Assembly: GCA_900540375.1 (NCBI GenBank)
Contig: UQFS01000002.1
Span: forward strand, 1-64,000
Direction: 5' to 3'
DNA length: 64,000 nucleotides
Source: an uncultured Prevotella sp.
GTDB lineage: Bacteria; Bacteroidota; Bacteroidia; Bacteroidales; Bacteroidaceae
The notes under the pieces were generated by a model, which made no database searches, was not told where the DNA came from, and saw nothing but the letters and a program-made list of their open reading frames with translations. Positions 14,817 through 23,099 of this stretch are shown one piece after another. Position 1 is the first letter of the stretch. The number at the start of each line of letters is the position of its first letter. Position numbers and translations under genes: made by a program.

Positions 14817-16181
14817 TTATGCTTCCAGCTCTTTCTCTTGTTCCTTTTCTTGTCCTTGTCCTTGTTCCTGCTCAGCTTTTCCAAACTCTTTGTCGATTTT
14901 CAATCGGCCTACTACCAAGAGGGTGAGGAGACTGAAAACCAATGAGAGCGTGAAGAAATGGCGGTAGCCCATCATGTCTTGCAGTGCACCGGATACCAAT
15001 CCCGGCAGCATCATCGAGAGCGACATGATAGCGGACCCCAGTGCATAGTGGCTGGTCTTGTATTCGCCACGACTATAATATATAAGGTATAGTGTGTAGG
15101 CAGTCAGTCCGAAGCCATAGCCGAATTGCTCCACAAACACACAAAGGCTGACCATCCACAGACTGGAAGAGAGCGTGTAACTCAGCAGCAGGTAGACCAT
15201 CTGCGGCAGGAAGAAAGCCAGGGCCATCGGCCATATCCATCTCTTCAGTCCGTCTTTACCTGCGAGGATGCCTCCTAAGATGCCTCCCAACGAAACGCCG
15301 ATGATGCCCACGGTACCTTGTACGAGTCCATATTCCTGAGGCGAGAGTCCCAGTCCTCCGTTGTGTCCCGAGTCGATGAGGAAGAGCGCAGACACCTTTT
15401 CCATCAGTCCCTCCGGCATGCGGAAGAAGATGATGAACATCAGAGCCACCCATATCTGTTCCTTGGCAAAGAATGTGCGGAAGGTATGCGTAAACTCTTC
15501 ACCGATGGTTTTGAAGTTGACAAACGGGCGCTTGGCATCCTCTTTGGGGCGCGGCAATACACAGTTATGCCAAAGCCACAACAGCAGAAACAGTCCCGTG
15601 ACGCCAAAGAATGTCAGACTCCACGAGTAAGAGATGCTATTGCGGAAGACCACCTGCAGATTGCCCGCTATCATCACGAGTACGCCTTGTGCGAAGATCG
15701 TGGCCAGACGGTCAAACAGCGAGCGGATACCCATGAACGTAGCCTGCTGATGGGTGTTGAGTCCAAGCATATAGAAGCCGTCGGCAGAGATGCAGTGGCT
15801 GGCACCCGCAAAGGCGATCACCCAGAAGAAAAACAGCGAGCCTTGCAGCCAAAACGAGGTAGGTATCGTGAAGGCTACTCCGCCGAAGGCAGCGCCCAGG
15901 AGTACTTCCGTCAGCACGATCCACCAGCGTTTGGTCTTCACCACATTGATGAGCGGACTCCATACCGGTTTCAATATCCAAGGCAGATAGAGCCACGAGG
16001 TATAGAAGGTGATCTCGGCATTGCTCAGTCCCAGCTGTTTATAGAGGATCACCGATAGGGTCATAATTGTCACCAAAGGCAATCCGTCGGCAAACGACAG
16101 CGACGGCACCCATAGCCAAGGCGACCTGTGTTCTTGTTCTTGAAAAGTTGCTCGTGTTCTCTTTTTCGTTTTATTGAGCAT
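14817..16181 (-). CDS. MFS permease, AmpG-like
   Basis: 454-residue major facilitator with about 12 membrane segments; the opening SPWLWVPSLSFADGLPLVTI and the TSWLYLPWILKPVWSPLI stretch resemble the AmpG/muropeptide permease branch. AmpG imports cell-wall fragments for recycling, which is a possible but unproven role. It follows the SpoIID/LytB-domain gene by 24 bases in the same direction, so a joint role in peptidoglycan turnover is an inference. The last 18 residues are a low-complexity Glu/Gln/Lys tail (EQEQGQGQEKEQEKE) encoded by degenerate hexamers; such a tail may vary in length between strains. Confidence 0.85.
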   Translation of the reverse strand: MLNKTKKRTRATFQEQEHRSPWLWVPSLSFADGLPLVTIMTLSVILYKQLGLSNAEITFYTSWLYLPWILKPVWSPLINVVKTKRWWIVLTEVLLGAAFGGVAFTIPTSFWLQGSLFFFWVIAFAGASHCISADGFYMLGLNTHQQATFMGIRSLFDRLATIFAQGVLVMIAGNLQVVFRNSISYSWSLTFFGVTGLFLLLWLWHNCVLPRPKEDAKRPFVNFKTIGEEFTHTFRTFFAKEQIWVALMFIIFFRMPEGLMEKVSALFLIDSGHNGGLGLSPQEYGLVQGTVGIIGVSLGGILGGILAGKDGLKRWIWPMALAFFLPQMVYLLLSYTLSSSLWMVSLCVFVEQFGYGFGLTAYTLYLIYYSRGEYKTSHYALGSAIMSLSMMLPGLVSGALQDMMGYRHFFTLSLVFSLLTLLVVGRLKIDKEFGKAEQEQGQGQEKEQEKELEA

Positions 16182-16205
16182 AGTCGTAAATGGTCGTAAC
16201 TGGTT

Positions 16206-17633
16206 TTAAACGTATAGCTTCGTGAGACTGGCACCGGGATAATAGTGCGCTAAGATTCTGTCATAGTCATAGCCTTTGGCGCCCATCATCGCGGCACCAA
16301 TCTGACAGAGTCCCACGCCGTGTCCCCATCCTGCTCCGTGGAGGGTGAAGCTCTTTGGAAATCCGTCGGCATCCTCACCCACTTTGTCCACCACAAAGGC
16401 TGAACTATAGAGATGGCTGTTGCTGAGTGTCCGGCGTATCTCCAACTCTTTGCCAATGATCAGGTCATGGTTCTCACCGATGATCTTCAGCAGACAGATT
16501 CTGCCGCTCTTTCCCCGCTGCAAAGGCACGAGATCGCGGATGCGTCCCAACTTGCGTGATGTCTTTCTCTGAGTCAGCTCAGCCAATTCCTCTTGCGTAT
16601 ATTCTACTGTCCAGCGATAGAAATCCGTGGTCTCCTGATCATAGTCGTTGAGCACTTGCGACAGCACTTCTCTGTCTTTCGTATTGCAGAATGCCGGTGG
16701 TGTGGAGCGTATCCACCGCTCTGCCGCAGCCTCTACCGTCAAGTCGGGAACCAGCGTGTCGCTGCTATTGTTATTGTTATTGTTATTGTTATTGCTTTTA
16801 TCTTCCTGACTCTTAACCATCTCAGCAGTGTCAGTCACCGCTTTCAGGTAAGTCTTCGGGCTGTTTTCCCAGCAATATTGAAATTCCTCCGTCACGCTGC
16901 CACAACACTTCGAGAAGCGCGCGTCACAGATCTCACCGTCGGAAGTCAGAATCTCACCTCGTGTCAGTCTGATGGCTTCCGCCACGTGCGGACTGGTTTC
17001 CTTGGTGATGCCCTGGTAGCGCTGACAATGGTCATCGGCACAGACGTCAAACAGCGTGTGGTCTTCACGGTCATACCATTTCACGATACGATCCTCGTCT
17101 TCCACCATCTCGGCAGCTGCTGATTTTTCTTGTGCTTTCACCTCGTCTGTCGGCTGCTCCCCTTTTCGTTTTTCCATCTGAGCCAGCAGCCATGACCGCG
17201 AGATAACCGCATGCGCCTTGAGCAGTTCCAGACTCGACGTAGCACTCATCTCACTGGAGATCACACTCTCCAGGTATTTCTCCACCGGCAGCTCATTGAC
17301 AGCACATACCTTGTCACCGTTCTGAATGAGATGCAGTGTACCCGAGAAAGTCTGTGTCTCTTTGCGCTCCCAGTGAAAATTCACGCCTATGGTCACATCG
17401 CTCAGCGAGAATGACGCGCCATCTGCCAAAGGCGAGAAGACCAGCTCGGGATATACCTCGTTGTTCCACACGATGCCGCGGGGTGTCATCTCCACCGTCT
17501 GGGTGCCTACTGCCTTTCGTCCCAAGACCGTGCAGGGGCCATTCAACGTAAAATGAATGGTCACACCACTGACGATTCCCACCTTCACTTGCGGTTCACA
17601 ATGATATTTCCAACTCGATGATTCCATAGACAT
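16206..17633 (-). CDS. SpoIID/LytB domain protein
   Basis: 475 residues with no signal peptide visible. The SpoIID domain is recognisable from LPVEKYLESVISSEMSATSS (about 118-137), LLKAHAVISRSW, the CDARFSKCCGSVTE segment and the C-terminal GAGWGHGVGLCQIGA with YYPGASL. Family members cleave or bind denuded peptidoglycan glycan strands; Bacteroidetes homologues are widespread and uncharacterised. An insertion around residues 270-295 holds nine consecutive Asn encoded by alternating AAT/AAC codons (16767-16793). Two adjacent ATGs (17633, 17627) are possible starts. It is the first gene of a pair with the MFS permease. Confidence 0.88.
   Translation of the reverse strand: MSMESSSWKYHCEPQVKVGIVSGVTIHFTLNGPCTVLGRKAVGTQTVEMTPRGIVWNNEVYPELVFSPLADGASFSLSDVTIGVNFHWERKETQTFSGTLHLIQNGDKVCAVNELPVEKYLESVISSEMSATSSLELLKAHAVISRSWLLAQMEKRKGEQPTDEVKAQEKSAAAEMVEDEDRIVKWYDREDHTLFDVCADDHCQRYQGITKETSPHVAEAIRLTRGEILTSDGEICDARFSKCCGSVTEEFQYCWENSPKTYLKAVTDTAEMVKSQEDKSNNNNNNNNNSSDTLVPDLTVEAAAERWIRSTPPAFCNTKDREVLSQVLNDYDQETTDFYRWTVEYTQEELAELTQRKTSRKLGRIRDLVPLQRGKSGRICLLKIIGENHDLIIGKELEIRRTLSNSHLYSSAFVVDKVGEDADGFPKSFTLHGAGWGHGVGLCQIGAAMMGAKGYDYDRILAHYYPGASLTKLYV
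16767..16793 (-). repeat. hexanucleotide microsatellite coding poly-Asn
   Basis: ATT/GTT alternation on the plus strand, four and a half copies of ATTGTT, giving nine Asn codons in the SpoIID-like protein. Unit changes stay in frame. Confidence 0.9.
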
Positions 17634-17637
17634 AATC

Positions 17638-17653
17638 CTATATAATAAGGTGT
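17638..17653. promoter_or_regulatory. TATATAATAAGGTG leader motif
   Basis: CTATATAATAAGGTGT just upstream of the SpoIID-like start codon, but in inverse orientation relative to that gene. Same core as the motifs at 6523, 12789, 37660 and 41245. Confidence 0.5.
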
Positions 17654-17661
17654 TGATGATG

Positions 17662-17669
17662 CAAAGATA
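17662..17669 (-). promoter_or_regulatory. -7 box of the SpoIID/MFS operon
   Basis: TATCTTTG on the minus strand, 28 bases upstream of the ATG at 17633. Confidence 0.6.
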
Positions 17670-17712
17670 GCTATTTTATGGCACAAAATCCCTACTTTAC
17701 TCAAAAAGTTTG

Positions 17713-17720
17713 TATCTTTG
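17713..17720 (+). promoter_or_regulatory. -7 box of rlmN
   Basis: TATCTTTG with AAAAAGTTTG just upstream. It ends 4 bases before ATG 17725 and 16 bases before ATG 17737, which argues for the second start. Confidence 0.6.
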
Positions 17721-17736
17721 CACTATGAATAGTACC

Positions 17737-18795
17737 ATGAATAAGAAAAATCTCCTTGGCATGACACTGCCAGAGCTCAAGCAAGTGGCCGTGTCGCTCG
17801 GCATGCCTTCTTTCACCGGAGGGCAGATGGCAAAATGGATCTACACCCAGCACGTGAGTTCCATCGACGAGATGACAAACATCTCCAAGGCCAACCGCGA
17901 GAAGCTCAACGAGCTCTATCAGATTGGTTGTGCCAAGCCCATTGATGCCCAGCACTCCAAGGACGGAACCATCAAATATCTCTTCCCCGTAGCGACCACC
18001 GCCGGCGCAGACTCAGTACCGGCAGGCACCAAGTTTGTCGAGACGGTGTACATCCCCGAGAACGACCGTGCCACGCTCTGCGTCTCGTGTGAGGTAGGCT
18101 GCAAGATGAACTGTCTTTTCTGCCAAACCGGCAAGCAGGGCTTTGAGGGCTACCTCACTGCTACGGACATTCTCAATCAGATCTACAGTCTGCCCGAGCG
18201 CGACAAGCTCACGAATATCGTGTTCATGGGACAGGGCGAGCCGATGGACAACCTTGACAACGTGCTGCGCGCCACCGAAATCCTTACCGCTTCCTATGGT
18301 TACGCCTGGAGTCCCAAGCGCATCACCGTGAGCAGTGTGGGACTTAAGGGCAAGCTCAAGCGCTTCCTCGAAGAGAGCCAGTGCCATGCGGCCATCAGCC
18401 TTCACTCGCCACTCCATGAGCAGCGTCAGGAGCTGATGCCGGCAGAGCGGGGTATGGCCATTGAGGACATCGTGGAACTGCTTCGTAACTACGACTTCTC
18501 TCATCAGCGCCGTCTCTCGTTTGAGTATATCGTTTTCGGCGGACTCAATGACTCTCAGGCTCATGCCCAGGCTATCGTGCGTCTGCTCCATGGCCTTGAG
18601 TGCCGTGTCAACCTCATCCGCTTCCATCAGATTCCTCACGTGCCCTTGCATGGAGCCAGCGAGGAGAAGATGGAGAGTTTTCGCGACTATCTCACACAGC
18701 ACGGCATCTACACGACGATCCGCGCCAGCCGTGGGCAAGACATCTTTGCCGCCTGCGGACTGCTCAGCACTGCTAAGAAGAAAGCTGAATCATAA
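17737..18795 (+). CDS. rlmN: 23S rRNA (A2503-C2)/tRNA (A37-C2) methyltransferase
   Basis: Radical-SAM methylase of 352 residues that adds a methyl to C2 of adenine in 23S rRNA and some tRNAs. The 4Fe-4S cluster cysteines are C122, C126 and C129 (CKMNCLFC); the second catalytic cysteine near the end is C340 (FAACGLL). ATG 17737 (MNKKNLLGMTL) aligns with the normal family start, and the -7 box at 17713-17720 excludes longer frames; ATG 17725 would give a nearly leaderless message. It begins the cluster rlmN, DUF4837 lipoprotein, pdxA, flippase-like gene, an order common in Bacteroidales. Confidence 0.96.
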   Translation: MNKKNLLGMTLPELKQVAVSLGMPSFTGGQMAKWIYTQHVSSIDEMTNISKANREKLNELYQIGCAKPIDAQHSKDGTIKYLFPVATTAGADSVPAGTKFVETVYIPENDRATLCVSCEVGCKMNCLFCQTGKQGFEGYLTATDILNQIYSLPERDKLTNIVFMGQGEPMDNLDNVLRATEILTASYGYAWSPKRITVSSVGLKGKLKRFLEESQCHAAISLHSPLHEQRQELMPAERGMAIEDIVELLRNYDFSHQRRLSFEYIVFGGLNDSQAHAQAIVRLLHGLECRVNLIRFHQIPHVPLHGASEEKMESFRDYLTQHGIYTTIRASRGQDIFAACGLLSTAKKKAES

Positions 18796-18837
18796 AAGAA
18801 ACCGCACCGTTCCGTGAAGTGTATTACCCATAGCACC

Positions 18838-19833
18838 ATGAGCCTCAGAAGTGCTCTGTTGCTCTTACTGCTGTCAGCTCTTGTGAGTTGTCGCAACGGT
18901 GGCTTGCTGCCCCGTTCCGGCGGACAGCTCTACGAGGTACTGTTGGTGGGTGACACAGCGGGCATGATGCGCAGCGCACTCTCTGCCGACGCGGAGGGCT
19001 TGCCACAACCCGAACCGAGTTTCGACGTATCGGAGGTCAGCGCCAAGGCTTTCGGCAACACGCTTCGCTACACGCGCAACATCGTGATTGTCGACATCAA
19101 TGCTGAGGCTTATACCTGTCCCTCCATCCGCAGTGAGCGCAATGTTTGGGCACAGCCTCAAACGGTGGTGCATATCGGAGCACCGTCGGCATCGGCGCTT
19201 CACAATAGCATCGACAGCATCGGACGACGGCTGCGCTTTCTCCTCAACCGCTCAGAAGCAAGGAAGCAACTTAGCATGCTGCGCCATGAGCGAAACGTCA
19301 AAGCCGAGAAACTTGCCCGGAAGATGTTCGGCATAGAGTTGTGGATACCTGCTGACATGATTGCCAGCAAGCGAGGCAAGGACTTCCTTTGGCTGAGCAA
19401 CAACTCTGCCACCATGATGCAAAACATCGTAGTCTATCGTGATTGGAGTCCTGTCAGGGCTTCCGGCGGTAAGACTGCTGATTGTGGCGACAGCGAAGCC
19501 CGTTGCTTCATCGGAGCCCGTGACTATATGCTTGGCCGCAACATCCTCGGCGAGACCGACAGCATGCACATGGCTACGGTGCCCGAAAGCGTATTGACCG
19601 ATGGCTGCGGTTTCTACCGTGGCTTGTGGATGATGACGGGCGATGCCATGGGCGGTCCGTTTGTCAGCCGTACGTACCCGTTGCAGCAGCCCGAGCGGAA
19701 AGGCAACTTGGTTTGCCGTCATATCGTCGTCGAGGGTTTTGTGTTCGCTCCGGGTAAAGCCAAGCGCAATGCGGCCCGCCGTCTCGAAACGGTGCTCTAT
19801 ACCATGAGGCAGGCTAAGGGTAAGAACCGATGA
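18838..19833 (+). CDS. DUF4837 family lipoprotein
   Basis: 331 residues with a lipoprotein signal: MSLRSALLLLLLSALVSC, the lipidated Cys followed by RNGG. The mature part resembles DUF4837 proteins, found in Bacteroidetes between rlmN and pdxA: an N-terminal YEVLLVGD segment and a central AEKLARKMFGIELWIPADM followed by FLWLSNNS. The family has no known function; position suggests a cell-envelope component co-expressed with translation and vitamin B6 genes. ATG 18838 was chosen over 18814 because it gives a clean signal peptide. Confidence 0.82.
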   Translation: MSLRSALLLLLLSALVSCRNGGLLPRSGGQLYEVLLVGDTAGMMRSALSADAEGLPQPEPSFDVSEVSAKAFGNTLRYTRNIVIVDINAEAYTCPSIRSERNVWAQPQTVVHIGAPSASALHNSIDSIGRRLRFLLNRSEARKQLSMLRHERNVKAEKLARKMFGIELWIPADMIASKRGKDFLWLSNNSATMMQNIVVYRDWSPVRASGGKTADCGDSEARCFIGARDYMLGRNILGETDSMHMATVPESVLTDGCGFYRGLWMMTGDAMGGPFVSRTYPLQQPERKGNLVCRHIVVEGFVFAPGKAKRNAARRLETVLYTMRQAKGKNR

Positions 19834-19880
19834 TTTCAAACATTAAAATATTCAAGACTAATATATAAGACCAAACAACC

Positions 19881-21050
19881 ATGAACAACAACAAAATACG
19901 TGTGGCCATCACCCACGGCAGCACCAACGGCATTGGCTACGAGCTCATCTTCAAAACATTTGAAGAGCCAGAGATGTTTGAACTCTGCACTCCTATTATA
20001 TATGGCTCCCCCAAAGTGGCTGCTTATCATAGCAAGGCACTGGGCATTAAAGACAACTTCACCATCATCACCGACGCCAACACTGCCCAGGAGGGTAAGC
20101 TCAACATCATTCCGGCTGTCGACGAGGAGATCAAGGTGGAGATGGGTATTCCTTCTCCCGATGCCACGTTAGCTGCAGTGAAGGCCTTCGACCGCGCCAT
20201 CACCGACTACAAAGACGGACTCTTCGACGTGCTTGTCTGTGCCCCGGCCGACGAGGGTGTGGCTCATGTGGGCGGTTTCGACTTCCCGCGCCGCGCGAAA
20301 TATATCGAGCAGTGCATCGGCGAAGGTAAGAAGGCGCAGAGTCTGCTCATCAACGAAGACATGCGCTTGGCACTGATGACTGACGAAATCAGCCTTAGGG
20401 ATGTCCCTGTTGCCATCACTTCTCACGACATCATCGAGCAAGTGGCGATCCTCTTCACCACGCTGCGCCGCGACATGCGTGTCTCCAATCCCCGCATCGC
20501 CGTGCTTGCCCTCAACCCGGATGTTGACGGTAAGGCTGAGGGCAAGGAGGAGACCGAGGCTATCGTGCCGGCTATTCAAAAGTTGGCTGATGCCGGTGTC
20601 AACGTCTTCGGACCCTTTCAGGCTGATCACTTCTTCCAGCAGGGTGAATACTATCATTTTGACGCTATTCTCTCTATGTACCACGATCAGGGACTGGCAC
20701 CGTTCAAGACGCTCCATCCCGACAACAATGTCTGCTATCTCAGTGGGCTGCCTTTGGTGGCTACGGCTCCCGACCTCTCTCCTTGCTACGACATTGCAGG
20801 ACAGGGCATTGCCGATCCCACACCGCTGCGTCACGCCATCTACGCCGCTATCGACGGTTTCCGCAACCGCCGTGCCTACGACGAGCCGCTGGCCAACCCG
20901 CTGCCTAAGCTCTATCACGAGAAGAAGGATGACAGTGAGAAGGTGCGCTTCTCCATTCCCAAGAAGCATGAGAATGCCATCAAGGAGCGACTCGGCAACC
21001 GTCCCGCTCCTGCCGCCAAGGCTCAGGAAAGCAACGACAAGGAACAATAA
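19881..21050 (+). CDS. pdxA: 4-hydroxythreonine-4-phosphate dehydrogenase
   Basis: 389-residue PdxA, which oxidises 4-phosphohydroxy-L-threonine in the DXP-dependent pyridoxal phosphate pathway. The N-terminal THGSTNGIGYELI replaces the enterobacterial GDPAGIGPE form, as is usual in Bacteroidetes. The metal-binding and phosphate region MYHDQGLAPFKTL and the C-terminal GQGIADPTPLRHAIYAA are clear. The C-terminus extends about 40 residues past the domain with a charged, probably disordered tail. Located 47 bases after the DUF4837 gene and 32 before the flippase-like gene, probably one transcript. Confidence 0.94.
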   Translation: MNNNKIRVAITHGSTNGIGYELIFKTFEEPEMFELCTPIIYGSPKVAAYHSKALGIKDNFTIITDANTAQEGKLNIIPAVDEEIKVEMGIPSPDATLAAVKAFDRAITDYKDGLFDVLVCAPADEGVAHVGGFDFPRRAKYIEQCIGEGKKAQSLLINEDMRLALMTDEISLRDVPVAITSHDIIEQVAILFTTLRRDMRVSNPRIAVLALNPDVDGKAEGKEETEAIVPAIQKLADAGVNVFGPFQADHFFQQGEYYHFDAILSMYHDQGLAPFKTLHPDNNVCYLSGLPLVATAPDLSPCYDIAGQGIADPTPLRHAIYAAIDGFRNRRAYDEPLANPLPKLYHEKKDDSEKVRFSIPKKHENAIKERLGNRPAPAAKAQESNDKEQ

Positions 21051-21082
21051 CATACAATTAGCATACTACATCTCTCGACAGC

Positions 21083-22099
21083 ATGAAAAAGAAATACCAG
21101 AACGGCTTCTTCATTTTTGGACTCATCGTACTGATCATCATGGTCACCCAGCTTGACTTTGCTCAGGTATGGGTGGGACTGAAACATGCGGGCTATTGGT
21201 TTTTCGCCGTCGTAGCGCTGTGGATGTTTCTCTATGTGTTCAACACCTCTGCGTGGTATCTGATCATCAGGGGGGTGTGCAACCAGCCGTCGGTCGACGG
21301 CAAGCCAGTGAAGCGCATCCCCTTTCTGTGGCTCTATAAGATCACGGTGTCGGGTTTTGCCCTCAACTATGCCACGCCAGGCGGACTGATGGGCGGCGAG
21401 CCCTACCGCATCATGGAGCTGGCCCCTAAGATAGGTACCGAGCGCGCCTCGTCGTCGGTGATCCTCTATGCCATGACCCACATCTTCAGCCACTTTTGGT
21501 TTTGGTTGCTTTCGGCCATCGTCTTTCTCTTTGTTCATCCCTTTTCCATTTTCTATACGGTGCTCGTACTGGCCATCATCTGCTTCTGCATCTTGGGCGT
21601 CTGGTTCTTCATGGTGGGCTATCAGAAGGGTTTGGCCAACCGCGTGATGAACTTCCTCAGTCATCTGCCCATGATCAAGCGCTGGGCTTCGCCGTTTGTT
21701 GAGCGTCATCGTGAGCAACTCAACACCATTGACCGGCAGATCGCAGCCTTGCACAAGCAGCAACCGCGCAACTTCATCGGTGCCGTACTCTTGGAACTCT
21801 CGTGCCGCATCTGTTCAGCTTTGGAGATTTTCTTTATTCTCCTCGTGCTCATGCCTCACGTCAACTTCATCTACTGTGTGCTCATCCTGGCTTTCACTTC
21901 GCTTTTTGCCAACTTGCTCTTCTTCATTCCTTTGCAGTTGGGCGGTCGCGAGGGTGGTTTCCTCATGTCCACTACCAGCTTAGGCCTCACTGCCAGTGCC
22001 GGCATCTTTGTGGCGCTGATCGTTCGTGTGCGTGAGTTGATCTGGACGGGTATCGGACTGTTGCTCATCAAACTGGAGAAGAGCTCGAAAGACAAATGA
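21083..22099 (+). CDS. flippase-like / LPG synthase transmembrane domain protein
   Basis: 338-residue integral membrane protein with about eight hydrophobic segments, belonging to the UPF0104/AglD-like (lysylphosphatidylglycerol synthase TM region) family. The family hallmarks are a conserved NTSAWYLII near residue 55, the loop NYATPGGLMGGEPYRIMEL around 95-115, and late SLFANLLFFIPLQLGGREGGF. Members are thought to move lipids or lipid-linked sugars across the membrane; the substrate here is unknown. Last gene of the rlmN-pdxA cluster, followed by about 1 kb of non-coding DNA. Confidence 0.85.
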   Translation: MKKKYQNGFFIFGLIVLIIMVTQLDFAQVWVGLKHAGYWFFAVVALWMFLYVFNTSAWYLIIRGVCNQPSVDGKPVKRIPFLWLYKITVSGFALNYATPGGLMGGEPYRIMELAPKIGTERASSSVILYAMTHIFSHFWFWLLSAIVFLFVHPFSIFYTVLVLAIICFCILGVWFFMVGYQKGLANRVMNFLSHLPMIKRWASPFVERHREQLNTIDRQIAALHKQQPRNFIGAVLLELSCRICSALEIFFILLVLMPHVNFIYCVLILAFTSLFANLLFFIPLQLGGREGGFLMSTTSLGLTASAGIFVALIVRVRELIWTGIGLLLIKLEKSSKDK

Positions 22100-22124
22100 C
22101 GGCTTCCTCGAATCTTAATTTGAT

Positions 22125-22234
22125 GTAGGGACGGTCCCTCCGTGGCCACCCTAATCCTCTTGTTTGTAATCGATCATCAGCAGTATTATGTAGCCATCCG
22201 GTAGTTAGGACGGCCACGGGGGGGCCGCCCCTAC
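22125..22234. repeat. GC-rich inverted repeat (palindromic element)
   Basis: Arms of 28 bases at 22125-22152 (GTAGGGACGGTCCCTCCGTG...) and 22207-22234 (reverse complement GTAGGGGCGGCCCCCCCGTG...) match at 23 of 28 positions, and all five differences are transitions. The 54-base spacer is AT-richer. This is typical of small interspersed palindromic elements in bacterial spacers. Confidence 0.75.
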
Positions 22235-22337
22235 GCTGTCACCATTCGTTTCAATTCGTGGTATTGTTCTTCCACGAATCAGCACTCATCTCCATGAATA
22301 ATAGGGTGCAGAATGAGTCTTTGTTTGTCTCTGTAGG

Positions 22338-22365
22338 AAAAATCTGTGGTTAAACACAGATTTTT
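22338..22365 (+). terminator. terminator-like hairpin
   Basis: AAAAATCTGTG - 6-base loop - CACAGATTTTT, a perfect 11-bp stem. It can end transcription from the rlmN-flippase operon. Confidence 0.65.
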
Positions 22366-22417
22366 CCCGTACATCAATCGAAGGACACCCTAAGATTCTC
22401 TTCCCATATCTTCCTTT

Positions 22418-22766
22418 GTTGAATAAACTGACAAAAAACGGGCCTTATTTTGCGATTCTTTTCGGCGAAGCCATCTTTTGCCGTGATTTTTTGAATTCTG
22501 AGCGATTTTTCATAACTGTATGTGTATTAGGTTTTTACGTGTTTGTACGCTTGCTCGCCATTTCAAAAGTGCTTATTTCTGCTTGTCAAAGTACCTTTTT
22601 AACCCTGTCATCTCGGTAGTTTGATGTGGTCATCTCGGTGATTTCATCGTGTCAGAAAGCCTTTCTGATAGCATCAACTCGGTAGTTTGACGATCAAAGC
22701 TCAACTTCTGCTTGTTTTCAACGCACTTTTTTCTCAGAAAGTCCCTGTTCCTTTCTATAGAATGAA
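22418..22766 (+). repeat. five-unit dispersed element, copy B
   Basis: 349 bp from GTTGAATAAACTGACA to AGAATGAA. Blocks TTGCGATTCTTTT, GCCGTGATTTT, GCGATTTTT and ATAACTG follow at nearly the same offsets as in copy C. The array starts 167 bp from the left end and the right block lies 65 bp after the array, both exactly as in copy C. Confidence 0.8.
22585..22694 (+). repeat. 5 x 22-bp array of element B
   Basis: Units at 22585, 22607, 22629, 22651 and 22673. Units 2 and 3 carry RTCATCTCGG, unit 4 the palindrome GTCAGAAAG-C-CTTTCTGAT also found in array A, unit 5 ATCAACTCGG; unit 1 and unit 3 have imperfect right halves (TAAC, TCAT). Confidence 0.85.
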
Positions 22767-22866
22767 AGTTCAGGAGAAAGGTCTTTTGTCAAAAGGTTTT
22801 CTGTTCAAAACAGCGATGCCGACAAAAATCATAGGGTAGGGGAATCGTAATGCCGGATATTCTTTG

Positions 22867-22874
22867 TAACTTTG
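22867..22874 (+). promoter_or_regulatory. upstream promoter of the infC region
   Basis: TAACTTTG with TTTG upstream, about 230 bases before infC and 108 bases after the right block of element B. Confidence 0.5.
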
Positions 22875-23031
22875 CATCGGGTTATACCTATTATATATAA
22901 GACATGGAACATATAGAAGTGGTGGCTGCCCGCCGACCGCAAGGTGGTAGACCATCTGTGTTCCATGCACTTGCTGGCCAGGTAAATCGTCTTTTTATAA
23001 GGAAAAGTTTGGTGGAACGGAAAACTTTTAG

Positions 23032-23039
23032 TAATTTTG
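23032..23039 (+). promoter_or_regulatory. proximal promoter of infC
   Basis: TAATTTTG (TAnnTTTG) 60 bases upstream of the infC ATG, with AAAACTTTTAG before it. Confidence 0.55.
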
Positions 23040-23099
23040 CACGCTGTATGGGTATGTTATACTCTAAAACCAAAATAAAAATGACTTTAATATAGCTGG

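Larger units (their letters stand above)
22100..23099. other. 1-kb non-coding stretch between flippase and infC
   Basis: Contains a GC-rich inverted repeat (22125-22234), a small hairpin AATTCGTGG/CCACGAAT near 22255-22280, a terminator-like hairpin (22338-22365), repeat element B (22418-22766), two plus-strand promoters (22867, 23032) and the leader of infC. A 63-codon frame at 22904-23095 has no recognisable features. Confidence 0.75.

Noticed and set aside
16767..16793. Phase-variable contingency locus
   Set aside because: Repeat unit is six bases, so length changes keep the frame; on/off switching is not expected.
22904..23095. 63-codon open frame between a promoter and infC
   Set aside because: No family resemblance, no ribosome-binding site, and a second promoter (23032) lies inside it. 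An 8-base inverted repeat ATGGAACA/TGTTCCAT at its start suggests leader RNA rather than protein.
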